Assembly: GCF_000002985.6 (NCBI RefSeq)
Contig: NC_003280.10
Location: forward strand, 11,590,501-11,654,500
DNA from: Caenorhabditis elegans
Taxonomy: Eukaryota > Nematoda > Chromadorea > Rhabditida > Rhabditidae
Direction of reading: 5' to 3'
Length of the DNA stretch: 64,000 nucleotides
Both the position numbers and the translations under genes were made by a program. Under the pieces are notes generated by a model. It saw only the letters and a list, made by a program, of their open reading frames with translations. It was not told the origin of the DNA and did not search any database. The stretch's first letter is position 1. Each line of letters begins with the position of its first letter. Shown piece after piece: positions 14,179 to 27,700 of this stretch.

Positions 14179-17100
14179 TTTAACACTTTCGATCATGAAA
14201 TAACTGATAAGACCTTCATTAAGATAAGCCCGAAGAAACCTTTTTACAATTTCTGTGTAGTTTTTCATTGTACAAACAATTTGGAGCAATAAGACGTAGA
14301 TAGTCAGAAAGTGAGAGCATTTTAGTGAGAGCAATGCGCCATTGATTGAAAGTAGACTAATGCAAATAAATAAATTTTCTGACTGCTTTTGTGTACTGGA
14401 ATAAGAGAAAAAGAAAGAAAAAAGAGAGAAAGAGAGAACGAAAAAAAAAGAGTTACGAGTATATTCTCATCTCCATTTTCCTTCCAATTTTGCTTTCTTC
14501 CAGTTTTTCCTCTTGTTCTGACTTAATCCTTGGCTAGTCGATTTTTATGGTTTAATCTAGATTTTCAAGAAGAAATTTTAATTTTTAAAAACATTTCTAC
14601 CTGGCTCCTATTATTTCCAAATGTTTTCCAAACCAAGTTTTTTAAAGTTTTTATTAGACTTTTGGCAAAAATTCTAAAGTATTTCCAAAGTTATTAAAAT
14701 GCTCTTAATGCTTTTTTTTTCTTCTAAAAAAGTGTTTACTTTTAAAAGTTATAGATACTTTTTAATTGAAGGTTTGAATATTTTCAATGCTAACTATTTT
14801 TTCTTGCTGAGTCACTTCTATTTGAGAGTTTTTTCTCATCTTTTTCCACCCATCTGATAAACTTTCAAACCAGTTTTTTTTTGACATTTTATAGGAAAAA
14901 TAGCGTAAACACATTACCACACCTATTTTTAAGTTTGATTTTTTAAAAATTTTAGTAGTTGTTTTTTTAATTAAAAAATTAAATTTTTTAAATTTCACAA
15001 TAGAATGCATGAGATTAACATGTGGGTGATTTGCTTGAATTAATTAAAAAAAAAACAGGTCGTACATTTGAACTCTTTGCTGAAAAATTGAAAAAATCAT
15101 AAACATTTAGAAAAATTAAAACATTTTTTGCAGTTATTTTCGGTCACCACGACCAATTTTCAATCATTTTAAGCAATGCTTTTTCATATACCTTTAATAA
15201 TATTTTCTATAGATCGCAAATAGAGGAAACTCGGTCATATCTTCAAAAAAATAAACCTCTGTATACCCGCGTCTCAACTGAAATTTAAATTGATTTTCCA
15301 GCTTCAACACCTTCAAATACTCTCCATCATCATACACACCCAACATCTCACGTAATCTGAACACAACGTCCACTGGGTCGACGACATCTGATACTCCGAA
15401 ACTGTCATCGTCGTCGGCCCCACGTTCGCGTCTATCCTTCACCACACCATCCTCAACTTCTACAAATCTTCCGCGAACAAGCATCACATCTCACAAGACT
15501 TTGTACAGTAGTCCTGCTGCTGCACGTGTCTCCGTCTCCACAAATGATAGTCTCTCACATTCGACACCACACAATACATATCGAGGAATCTCCAAGTACA
15601 GTACCATCGAACGATCTACTGTTGCAGACACAAAACCGTACTATTCGTCTGCCACATCATCACTTTCAAGTACTTATGATAGTAGAAGACACTCAAGAAG
15701 CGATAGAATATCTTCATCCACATTGCCTGATGTGAAGATTGAAACTGGTCCGACTACGAGGACCCACATGGTGCATCCAACATCTTCTCATATCAGAAGC
15801 CGATCGTCATAGTGAGTTTTTTTTTTATTTTAAAATTCATTTCAAAAATGTCTTTTTTTTAATTTCAACATTTCATGAACTATGTATTTCGAAATCAATT
15901 TCCAAAATTTGAAAAAAAATGGCAATGACTCATTAGAAATTCCAAAACTGAGAGCAACCTTTGAGTTCCGGCGAACTGCAGAGATAGGAATTTTTATAAC
16001 AGGTTTGCGATTTTATCGTTTTACAGTTCTTCTATGTAAATTTATTTTAATACAATTTTTGAAAAACGACATAAATTTCAATTTTTTACGCTGAATTTTT
16101 TGAAAATTTTCTAGGCAGATTTGAGGTTTGGTTTTTCTGAATAAAATTCTGGAAACTCACATTTTTGTTACTTTTAGATTAATTTTTTGAAAAGTTGAAC
16201 TACTGTTACGTTATGTATATGCCATACGCGTTTTGATAATTGAACATTTTTCAATTTCGAATTTTTGAAATTAGTTGTTAAAATTGAATGCTCAAATTAC
16301 GAATATGAATCGAAAAATAAGTTAAATTTTTTAAATTTCAAATTGATTTTCTTCCAGTGGCCGCTCCAACACTGTCTCAATGTTCGCTCAACAAGCTCGA
16401 GAACGCGCAGACCGAGAAGAGAAGGATCGAGATTACAAGGAATGGATGCAAAAGGAGAAGGATCGAGAGACAGAACTAGGTCTGGAAACTCTTTATCCAA
16501 CTACATCATCCTCCTCATCGGCTCAATCTTCTGCTCAATCCGAGTTCCGTAGATCAGTTGCCCCTTCACCCACATCCACATCTACAACAACTCCATATCG
16601 TTCAAATCGGTACTCATCAGCAACACGTGGTGGCAACAGTTCTTCAGCAGCTCCTTTGGATGATATCATGTCAACCTCGTATTCCAGTGTCGCAGCAACT
16701 CCTCCACCAGCGTATTCTCAACTTTCCACGTCGACATCTACCCTTTTAAGAACAAGAAGAGAACGTCTGGAACGAGAAGAAGAGGGAAGGAATTCATCGT
16801 CAATGACACCTCAACCACAATCTCTTGTTCCACCTCCACCTCCTCCACCGCCACCACCGCCATCAGCGGCCTCCAACGGTAGAAGTGGGTACCTTCCAAG
16901 AAGTGTGTCAGCAGCAGTGATATCGTCAGCATCGTCGAGTTCGGTGTATAAGCCAACAGCGATGGTGAGTTTCAGATTCTAATTGCAGGTGTTCCAAATT
17001 GTGCCCCGCTACCAAAATTATATCTTCCGTGTGGCATAAAATTTCACTGAAGCCAGATATTATTCCAGGTTCTCCCATACGAAGAGGATCGTGAAAAAGT

Positions 17101-20100
17101 TTGTGTCGTTGAGCAAGGCTACACTGGTCTCCGAAACATTGGAAACACATGTTTCATGAATGCAGTACTCCAGATGCTTGTCAACAATATTGAACTCCGC
17201 GAGTACTTCCTCCGTAACCACTATCAACCCGAGATCAACGAGACGAATCCACTCGGATCAGAAGGTCGTTTGGCAAAAGCATTTGCAGATTTCATGCACC
17301 AAATGTGGAGTGGGCATCAGAAGGCCATCGAGCCAACGCAGATCAAGAATATCGTTGCCGAGAAGGCATCACAGTTTGCCAATTTTGCACAACACGATGC
17401 ACATGAATTCCTCTCGTTTCTGCTAGATGGACTACACGAAGACGTGAATCGAGTGAAGAAGAAGCCACTGACAGGGACGGTTGAAAGTCATGGAAGACAT
17501 GATCTTGACGTGTCGAATGAAGCATGGAAAAATCATATTTTAAGGAATGATTCCATTTTTGTGGATTTGTTTCATGGACAGTTGAAGAGTCATGTACAAT
17601 GTCCAAATTGTGATAGGGTATGTTTTCTGGAAATAATTGAATTATTTCTGTAGTTTAAAAATACTGAAAATGACTTTTAAAATGAGATATTGCAAACTTT
17701 GAGTTTAGAATGATGAAAACCTTTAAATTACATCTATATTGGCTAGATTACGAAATTTTTGGAAAACGTTAAAGTTCCTAGGACCCGCTAGAAAAACAGC
17801 TGCAAAACCAGTAGGGCGTACGGGGCGCCGAGAGTAGGCCGGATGAAATTTTTGGTAGACTCACATTTTAAGAGATTCACCGAACAATTTGACGATTCAT
17901 TCCAACATTTACTCTCCGACCTGCACGCCAGGAGAACGATAAAACTCGAGAAATGAAAAATTGGAAACATGAAAACGGAATATTCCATATTTTAGAATTT
18001 TCAAGTTCAATGCTATTTTTTTAATTTCCCGCTTTTCCTTGCATGTAATTTTGAGTTCAAGTTTTCAAATATCACAATGTATGCTTAGTTAAAAGGATCT
18101 GGTTAAAAGGAGGATGGCCGATAAACCTGAAAATTATATCACCATTTGTTAAAAATTTGTCTATCTAAGACTTCAAATTGCAGGTCTCCATCACATTCGA
18201 CCCATTTGTCTATCTTCCTGTACCATTCCCGAAGAACAAACAGTCAACGGATCTCATCTTCTGGCCACTGGAAAACCAGACAAAGCCTTACAAACTAACA
18301 GTCAGCTACTCCACAGAAGGAACTGTCGCCGATTTTCTATCAGTTGTCAGTGAAACTGTTCGAGTTCCGACGAGAAATCTTCGAGCGTGTGAAGCAATTT
18401 GTCATAAGTTTGACAAAATCTACAGTCTGGACATGAAAGTTTCTGATATCGTTTCACCGGATCGTTTGTTCGTTTTTCAAACTCATGATGAAATGGAATT
18501 CAATGAGGAAATTGTGATTCTTCATGTGCTTCAACGAGAATTATATCGAAAGAATACGAAACATGCTTGCCATGAGTGTGGAAATTCAAAGTTGAAGCTG
18601 AAGGCTTGTGAAGAGTGTTATGATGCTGTCTATTGCTCCAAAGAGTGTCAAGTTGCAAACTGGTCAACTGGAGGGCACCGTGAAGAGTGCTCAAAACGGA
18701 AGCCAAGTGAGACAGTCGGGCATCCGTTAATCGTTTCCCTTCCAAGATCCCAGCTAACTTATCAGCATTTGTATAGAGTTCTGGAGGCAAAAAGTCGGCA
18801 TACTGTAACTTTATTCCAACAGCCTCAATATGAAAGTGAAGGTAGCGAAGGAGATTCACTGCAAGCTCCATCTAGGTCCATCAAGAAAAGGAATGGAGTT
18901 GGAGCACCACCGACATTCCTTCAGCCACCAGGAGAATCATCCAGCTCATCCAGTGTATCATCAACTCCACGAAGAAGAAGTGTGGCAGCAGAGCCAAGGA
19001 CCAAAAATCAGAAAATGTTTGAAATTAGGAAACTATCCGGCCAAAATGATTCCTTTGGCAGTCACAGTATTAGCGATGATGAAGCATGTCAGAGTTTGGA
19101 GTCAGGAGGATATGTGTCAGTTAACTGGATCAATCAGAGAAATGGAAAGCCATATATTACAATTGAAAATCGTAAAGATATTGATGTAGATGTGGAGAAG
19201 AGTAGACAAATGAACTCCAGGAACATGAATGGTTATGTGAAGAGTAACAATTCGGAGACGAATCCACATCTCACACAAATGCTTGACTTGTTCTCGGAAA
19301 CTGAGAGGTTGAAACCAGAAGAGAGTTGGTATTGCTCGACGTGCAAAGAGAATGTGGAGGCTACCAAGAAGCTTCAGTTGTATAGGTTGCCGCCTGTTCT
19401 GATCATTCAGTTGAAGAGATTCGTCTATACAGGTGAGATAATTCTGGAAACTTACTTATAAGAAGGGATTACTCCGTATGAACCTACCTGATTAAAAAAA
19501 TAGGTGTAGGTAATTTTTGTAGGCATGCAGGCAGGTAAGCATAAGTTTCAAAAAATCTCTCGATTTTTCAAAAAATCTATTGTATGGACTTTCAGCATTC
19601 ACTTATCAATCATCAATGGCTCGTCGAAGCAAGGACACCCGATCAGTTGAGTATCCATTGGAGAGTCTTGATATGTCTCCGTTTTTAGCAGAAACATCTC
19701 CACATCCTAATTCAACGGTAACTATTCACAGTAATTATTTTCAAAAAATATTGAAATTTCAGATGTATGATCTAACGGGAGTAGTATGCCATAGTGGAAA
19801 CAGTTACTTCGGTCATTATATTAGTATGGGTCGACTCGCCGATTTTGATTCGTCGAAAACGAAAATCGAATGGAGGAATTTCGATGATTCGACGGTGGCT
19901 CGGCAGTCTACGAGCACTTTACAAACGGAGGATGCTTACTTACTCTTCTATAAAATGAGAGATCAGAATGTGACGAGGAGTATATTCAAGTGAGTTGGAA
20001 ACCCCAAGAACTATAAATCTGGGAAAGAATTTCCTGAAATTCAAGAAAATCGATAAATCCTGAGAACGGCTTTTTTTGAGACGAAGACGTTCAAATAATT

Positions 20101-20806
20101 GAGATAGTTTCCAGCACGGTATTGATAGTATGATAGTTGATTAGAAAGCACTATTGTAATAAGCAAATTGATAATTGAATTTGTAAGCATTGGATAAAAG
20201 TGAGAACTGATTGATTCAGCTTCAGATTTGGACAATTTATATATTCCAAATCTAAATAATAAGTTCCACGACCGAGGTCACGCAAATTGAAAATTTTTTT
20301 CTTAAATTTTTCTTTAAAAAATTAAATAAAAATTTTGGATTTCAATAATAAGAAACCGTGATTTGCTTGTTTTTTCAAAACTTTTAGGCAAAGATTTCAT
20401 AAATCGCCAAAAAATTGTGAATTTCTGTGGTTATTTAAGATATCCTGCAGGTTCGAGCTCCTAGAATTTGAAAAAAACAATTAGTACGAAATTAGTAAAA
20501 AAAAACCAGGATAACATATTTTGACCGACTTACAAGGTAATGCTTGAAAACTGAATGTTCAGAACTTTTTCACTGGAATAAAAATTTCAAAAAAGGTTTT
20601 GAAAGTTTTTCCATAATATTTTTTATTTTGGAACTAGTTGTTCATTTTCAAACTGATGAGTTTTTTTTTTTTTTTAATGATTTAATTTTTAATGATCACC
20701 GCGCTGGGTTTTTATCAAAGTAACCTATTCCGATCAATGAACAATTTTTTATTTCAGACGCCACTACTCGTGTGATCCTGGAGCTCCAGAAGAAGTCAAA
20801 ATTTAG
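13457..20806 (+). CDS. Ubiquitin-specific protease with MYND zinc finger (USP19-like)
   Basis: Cysteine protease of the USP/UCH class that removes ubiquitin. Exons: 13457-13551, 15302-15811, 16358-16964, 17069-17617, 18184-19432, 19596-19717, 19763-19989 and 20758-20806, giving 1135 residues with all phases agreeing. Residues 1 to about 400 are Ser/Thr-rich and disordered, with an 11-proline run coded at 16830-16862. The Cys box GLRNIGNTCFMNAVLQML puts the nucleophile near Cys432. CPNC at the end of exon 4 belongs to the USP zinc ribbon. A MYND finger (CHEC..CEEC..YCSKEC..HREEC) sits near residues 715-757 inside the catalytic fold, as in USP19. The His box NSYFGHYIS puts the general base near His1062. 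No C-terminal membrane segment or CS domain is visible, unlike full-length human USP19. The start follows an acceptor at 13454-13455. Confidence 0.93.
14123..14175. repeat. (TA)n microsatellite
   Basis: About 53 bases of uninterrupted TA dinucleotide lie in the first intron of the USP gene. It is likely length-polymorphic and able to extrude a cruciform. Confidence 0.95.
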
Positions 20807-21204
20807 TCATTTTTCTAGATTTTCATAAATTCATCAATTTTTTTTTCCACGTGTTGTTCATTGTCTTCATTTCTTTCAAAACCTGTTACCATGTTTTTAG
20901 ATATTACATCTTTGATTTAATATTTATATATTTTTCATTAATTTTCCTAATTTTATTGATTATTAAAATAACAATTGTTTGAATCCACGGAGACCGGTTT
21001 CAGTTTTTTTTTTGTTCCCCGAAGAGAATAAATTAATTTCAAAATTAAAATTCTGTCCTTGACTGCAAAGGAAAAAAAGAAAAAAGAAATCAAGATAAGC
21101 CGATGAAAATTGATAAGAAGGGGAAAAGATAAGATACGAGTTCCAAATATTATCTGTTTTTAGTTCAATGCATTTTGAGGCCATTCACGTGCCATTTTGC
21201 AGGC

Positions 21205-21605
21205 CTACGTGCCTGCCTATCGCCTGATTTCTGAATTTTGGCCCGTGATATATGACGCCATTGTTTTGTTTTTTTTTCACATAAAATCACTGTCAGTGAA
21301 AATTTTTAAAGATCAAAAAAATAACCAAAACAATTAATTTTTGATCACAATTTTATCTGACCTGAATGGTTTAAAATGGGAACATTATCTGTTTGGGAAC
21401 CTTCAAAAAAAATTTTTTTGCTTTTTTTAAAATTTGCTTTTGGTTTTTGAAAGCTTTTTCTAGGAATTATAGGGTCTGTCATCATTGTAGGTTCTTCATG
21501 CGAACGGGCCTACGTGCCTGCCTACAAATTATTTGCTTCGCTTTCAAGAGGACTAACATGTTTCCTTTCAGTAGAGTGTAGGCATGAGGCAGGCAGGCAT
21601 TTTTA
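21205..21605. repeat. Family C repeat: GCAGGCAGGC/CCTGCCTAC motif cluster
   Basis: GCCTACGTGCCTGCCTA occurs near 21205-21221 and 21509-21525, and the opposite orientation GTAGGCATGAGGCAGGCAGG near 21579-21599. A further relative (GTAGGCATGCAGGCAGGTAAG) is at about 19521-19541 in a USP intron. Together they form inverted and direct copies between the USP gene and ribokinase. Confidence 0.65.
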
Positions 21606-21836
21606 GCCACCTAAAAAATTTCTGGAAAATAATACTACGTGTGTCTTATTCTCTTACCATAACTGACCAGCTGCCAAATTTGTTGGCAAACAGTTTTTGC
21701 CCTCAACAAGCTAACCACCTGATTCTCTTTCTCTCTTCTCTTTTTTGTGTTTCTTTGATTATTTGACACGTGCTATCAATCGCATTTTTATTTTTTTATT
21801 TCAGAATTTTCTAAATTAAAAAAAAAGCATATCGTT

Positions 21837-23829
21837 ATGTCAAGTGAAAACCAGAAAATCGTGGTTTTCGGAAGTATCGTTCAGGATCTTGTCAGGTCTG
21901 TTTTTTTTAAATTTTATCTTTCATTAAACAATTTTACATTATAAACTACCAATTTCCAGCTACACAGATAGTTTCCCAAGACCTGGAGAGTCGGTGCGCG
22001 GTCACAATTTCAAGCTGGGCTCCGGCGGAAAAGGCGCCAATCAGGCAGTTGCTGCGGCTCGCCTAGGGATCAATGTCTCAATGATTGGAATGGTTGGAGA
22101 AGATATGTTCGGAGATTCTAATATTAAGGATTTGAGCAGCAATGGAGTTGATACAAGTTGTGTGGGACGGACCAAAAAGACACATACCGCCACAGCGACT
22201 ATCACTGTTAACAAAGAAGGTTTGTATCCGAGTTTTGGCGGGAAAAAAATATTTAAGATTATGTGTGGCCTCTTGAATGTCTTGAAGAAACATTCAATAT
22301 TTGTAGCAAGACCCTACCTCTAAGAAAAAATTGCCAACCGGGTTAAGAATAAGTTCCTATAGCTATATCTGTTCTTATAGCTCGTAGATCACTGAAATTC
22401 TAATTTTGTTCTGAAAACGATTTGTCTACGTTCATAGAATCTATTTTCTCTTTCTTTTTCCCCCATTTTTTTGGTGACGTAATATAAATAACTTATTATT
22501 TCGAAGAACCTTCAGTGACGACGACAAACAAATAACTTTGAACTGGAACTAATAGTAAGAAGTGGGGGAGAGAGGGTAAGGAGAATTACAAATTTTTAGA
22601 CTCAAAAAGTGAGCTCAAAATGTGATGCATCTAGTAGAAAATTGGAATTTGACATATGTAGAAAAAATATTTCAAATAGCATCTACAGACATGAAAAGTT
22701 CGATTTGTTACAGTGCAATTGAGGTGTAAAACTATTAAAATATGGTAAATTCGAAAAATTAAATTTTCTTGATTTTCAGATTTACATGAGACTTACATTA
22801 TTTCAAATCCAAATTCCAAAATTTCCAGGCGAAAACAACATTGTGGTGACGCTGGGTGCAAATCTTGAAATGTCGCCTGAAATCGCTGATGCGAACTCTT
22901 CAAAAATTGCTGGCTCGAAAATGGTCATTTGTCAGGGAGAAATTGACGAAAAAGGAAATAGAAGAGCCTTCGAAATTGCTAGAAGTCACGGAGTCACCAC
23001 TTTTTTAAATCCAGCTCCTGGGGATCCGAATATGGATAAGACGATTCTCGAGCTGGTTGATATTATTTGTACCAATGAGAATGAAGTAGGTCTATGTTAT
23101 TTTTTCTAATCAATTGAACTTTTCCAAATATTGTTCTGAACAAAAAATAAATTAAATTTCAACTTTCCAGGCGGAATTCATCACTGGAATCGCTCAAAAC
23201 AACGTGAAAGACGCTGAAAAAGCAGCACGTGCAATGCTCAAAATGGGACCTCAACATGCGATCATAACTCTCGGAGGCAAAGGTTGGGGGACTTACACTG
23301 GGATAATTTGAAACAATAAATTTTTTTTTGAATTGTAGGTGTCCTGCTTGCATCCAAAGGAGTCGATGATGTTGAGCATACCGCCGTGATCAAAGTCGAT
23401 GCAGTTGATACTACGGTAATACTAAAAAATAAATTTTGTCCGAGCTTGGGTCCCACCACAATATATTTTTTGAAACGAAAGAAATTAGTTGCCTTTCTAG
23501 TTATTTTTAGTTAAAAATGTTGTGCATGGGCCTCTAAAAAACTACTTTATCAAAATCAAAATTTTTGGCGCAAGTTTTCTACAGTAACCTGGAGGAAATA
23601 TGAACAAGATCAATCTGCATATAGGTATAATATTAATTGAAAATTCCAGGGAGCCGGTGACTGTTTCTGTGGTTCACTGGCTGCTCATTTGGTTGCCGGC
23701 CATCCGATTTCCGCATCAATACGCTCGGCTGCCAACTTGGCCGCACTTTCTGTGACACGTCATGGAACTCAATCGAGTTATTGGAAGCTCGACGAGATTC
23801 GCCAACAATACCCGGAATTCTTGCCTTAA
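21837..23829 (+). CDS. rbks-1: Ribokinase
   Basis: PfkB-family sugar kinase that phosphorylates D-ribose to ribose-5-phosphate. Exons: 21837-21895, 21960-22219, 22829-23085, 23171-23282, 23339-23415 and 23650-23829, giving 314 residues, the normal ribokinase length. The first PfkB signature region reads LGSGGKGANQAVAAARLG, and the second reads DAVDTTGAGDCFCGSLAAH, placing the catalytic base at Asp259. GEDMFGDS and NPAPGDP are also typical. Splice acceptor TTTATTTCAG at 21795-21804 lies 32 bases before the ATG, consistent with an SL trans-splice or 5' UTR intron. An AATAAA at 23873-23878 is the likely polyadenylation signal. The 1-kb gap to the upstream USP gene argues against an operon. Confidence 0.95.
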
Positions 23830-23872
23830 AACTTATTACAGTGTCTTTCAAGAAATTTGTGATTAGGTCTGA

Positions 23873-23878
23873 AATAAA
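23873..23878 (+). terminator. Polyadenylation signal of ribokinase
   Basis: AATAAA about 45 bases after the ribokinase stop codon, the usual distance for a short nematode 3' UTR. Confidence 0.8.
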
Positions 23879-24741
23879 AATTCTGCTTTCCAAACACATT
23901 TTATACTTTCAATATGTTTTAATTAGCTGTTGAACATTGCAGGGAGCCTGAATTTTTTGAAAATTTGGAAATTTACCGTTTAATGTTAATGTTTGTTCCA
24001 AAATAACACAATTCTCCTATAATGAATTTCTTTCCCGTTTTGTTATTTTCCTTTTCAACAAATTTAAATGCTGAAAATTTAATTTCCAGAATCGCATAGT
24101 CATTGTGTATAAAGAAATTTGCGTAAATTCAATTATTTCATTGTTTTCGTTTTTCGAGCGAGTCGAGAGCTTCTCCGATAAAAATACAGACGAAAGACAA
24201 GAATGATGAATTAAATAATATAAGAATGACGACAAATTGGAAAATGTTTAAATAGTAGATGGGACGGGGGGGGGGGGGGAGGTCTTAAACTAACATTTTA
24301 CGAAAACTGATCCGCTATTTTCATGAGAGACTTGAATTAGTGTCTAGTAGGGAGGAAAATTGAGAAAGCGGTGTGCCAAAAAGACAGAAATCCTTCCGGC
24401 GGAATGAAGAAAATGAGATATAAACCGGGGGAATAGTCCGTTAAAGTAGATAAATAAGGTTGGGTGGGGAATAAATATACAGTGGCGGGGGAAGAGATAA
24501 AACTTTAATGGTACCGAATTTGTCTTTTTGTTAAGTTAAAAAAATTAAAACCCATAATTCAAATTAAAACACAAGTCTGAGTCAATCGGGTAAAACATAC
24601 ATGTTATATGAATAGCGGAATAAATAAACGGGCGAGAGAAATAGATATATACTTTTTTTTGACAAGATTGCACATAGGTTGAGAATCGACAGTAGATTTT
24701 GGGTTGGTTGAATTTGGCAGAGGAAATAAGGCTCTTCCTGA
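23879..24741. other. Convergent 3' intergenic region with G tract
   Basis: This lies between ribokinase (+) and din-1 (-), and the stretch next to 24741 is the din-1 3' UTR. It contains a G14 tract at 24266-24279 and purine-rich sequence. No gene is seen. Confidence 0.6.
24266..24279 (+). repeat. Poly(G) tract, 14 bases
   Basis: Uninterrupted guanines in the 3' flank of din-1; a potential G-quadruplex. Confidence 0.95.
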
Positions 24742-27700
24742 TTAGGTACTGCTTACTGGTGGAACGGCGAGTGATGCTACAGATGGTGGCCCAGTCATGT
24801 TCGGGTCAGCCTTGTCGTTGGTGAACACTATCAGCAGGTAGCGGGTCTGAAAATTGGAAAAATTAGGTAAGAATTAGGCAAAGTCAGGTAGAAATCTGGG
24901 TTATTCTTTGGAAATTTCTATACAAAAATAGACAAATATTTGTACTTTTTGAAAATAATTTTACTTTCAATTGAAAATTTCGTGAAGTTGCTTCAAAACC
25001 GCCTCAAAGTCGAAACTGAGCCCAGGAAATGTGTTGATTGGCTCATCGATATTTGAGGCTCTTTTGAGCAACTTTAAAAATATTTAATTATATAAGAAAA
25101 ATTATACTCAAAAAGAAAAAATATTTCTCTATATTTCTATGTAAATTTTCTGAAAAACATTTCGACCCAACAAAGATAAAAATGGGATTTTGGAAATGCA
25201 TCGCACAAATCTCACACTCCCAAAATCCATAAAGTGGCTAGAATCAAATCCTAGTGGAACACCACAAGGCCAAAAAAAATTTCAAAAAAACTCACGTCAG
25301 TGTTCTGAAGGTAGTCATGCAACGAGGTGGCCAACTCGGACAGATATCGGTTGACAATCTCGCCTGGTGCGAAAACGTGGACCCGGGCACTTTTGAACTT
25401 CTGAAATGACAACAGTTATTGATTCCAGTCCAATAAAATTTCCAAAACTTACCGTCTCGACTTCTCCAAGACTCGAAATCCCAGCGATCTTCTTATTGAT
25501 AAGGTAGTCGATGAAGTGGGATTTCAAATTGGTATCATTTTCCTTCAGGTTCTCGATATTGTTGACCGACGAAAGTGCAAGACAGCAAGCGTACTCGGGA
25601 TTCGTGAGAATTCGGTAGATGTCTGAAATTTAGCATTTTGATTAAAAAATGCCGTGTTTTTCCATTTTCCTTCCTTATTTTTCCATGTGTTTAATCTCCT
25701 ATTTTCATTCCCCTCCACTTCCGATGTTCATGCAAACGAGAGTATGAAAGAAGGAGAAGCTTTCCGTACAAAACATGAATCAGTTGGGAGGGGGCGAAAC
25801 GAACGAAAAAGGGAAAAGACGGAAGTCGGTCAGATGGGGAACGACGATGACAAAAACAAAAAGTGCACCGCGACCTCCCAGCGCGCGCTCGAGTCTAGAA
25901 ACCACCACACTGCCTATTTCGGAGAACAGATCTTTAAGTATGTTACTGAATAACTAGGGTTTCGGTTCAAAAGTACAATAGTATGGGGTAACAAACAAGA
26001 TAAGAGTGTTCTATGGTTTTACATTAGTTGTAGAAACTCGTAGATCAGTTTTAAACTAAGAATTTGATTCGCCGATCCATTTCAAAATAAAACCTTTGCC
26101 TCTGGCTTCACTTTGACAGCTTATATCTCGGATATCTTTGGCCTGATACAACCGAGATATAAGCCGTCACAGTAAAGCAATGGGAATGCAGTTCCAATAT
26201 TTTGCTACATTTTTCCCAACTAAAACGGGTTCTTTTGCACTCTTGTTCTCTTTTTTAAGGCAATCATAGATTGGTACTTTATACAGACAGAAAGTGGAAG
26301 TTTTGTTCGCAACAACAACTAAAAATTGCGATACACTTATGAAATGGCAAAAACAGAAACCCAAAGTGCATTTCAGTCTTTGTTTTTCATTTTGTGCAAA
26401 ACACAACCAATAGTATCAATTAAAAAAATTCAACTCACGCTCAACTTGTCCATTGTCCAAACGAAGTCGCTGGAGGATCTTCACAGAGTCTCGACGTGGA
26501 TTCTCTTCAGTCACTTGACGTCCAAGAACATCATTGAGGAATGTCTCGGATCCGTTGATCAAATGGAGATTTATCATAGCTTCTGTTGATTTTAGAGCCA
26601 AGCGTCCGGTCCAGACCATTGGGAAGTGCTGCAAGAAATTATTAATTTTTTTGTTTTCATTTCCATTTTCTTTATCTTTTTCTGTTTTCAAATCATCTTC
26701 ACCTCCATCATCCCAATCATAATCCTAATATGCTAAAACCAATTTTTCTCGCTGTGTTTTACTCTCCAGCTATTTTTAATACACGCATGCTGGAGGAGGG
26801 CGAAAACAACAAAAAATGGTGTACATGTTCAAAATATATACACACACCCGCATATATATGCTGATGAGAATCTACGTGGGGGGAAAACCAGGAAAACTAG
26901 GCATATTTTCAGAGAGAGCGCGCGAGATGTTTTTGTTGCTCGGGGGGCCCTCACGAACGCGAGCACACGTCTTCTATATGACTCACTTTTTGTTTTTCCC
27001 ACCGTCACCCACATCGTCGTCTTTTCCGAACAACGACGACAACATGAGGGGGAAACGAGGAACTGAGTTCAAAAACAAGCTCTTCGCGTTCTATACGACT
27101 TCCCTTCAGCCCAACCCAATTCCCATTCGACCGCGCTGCCCGCTTTACAACAGAGATCTTTCGGTTGCCTTCGTCATTGCACTCGCACTTTAACATCATT
27201 CTCGAACTAAACGACATATTACACACGAACCCCCGAGGGTCGGATTGAAAATTCATGGAAGGCATGGGTTGATAGCGCCGCCGAACCAGGAACGTACAGT
27301 CGCAAAAGAAAGCAAAAACTAAATCATTTCCCTTCACACTCTCCCCCACCGACAATCCCAATGCCATTCGCGGGCAGAAGGCCAAATGTAGAAAGCAACA
27401 AAAAGTGTAAACAATTCAATTTTCGCGAGTGAAAGTGCAACGCCCGAAAGACACCTGACTGACCGAACAAGAAGAAGAATATAAAAAAGAGAACAAGAGA
27501 ATAAAAACCAACCTGTGAGAAAGACTGCTCATCCACAATTTTCGCTGAGAGCGCATCAGTATTCGATTGCTCTCTGTGTTTTTGAGCAACTTCAGTTAGC
27601 ATATCCATGAATTCAGAGTTCAAAGGTTCCCCTTCCAGTGGTGGTGAATCAGGTCCACTGGAGATTGAGCTGGATGTCGACGGAGAAGTCGTTCCAGAAG

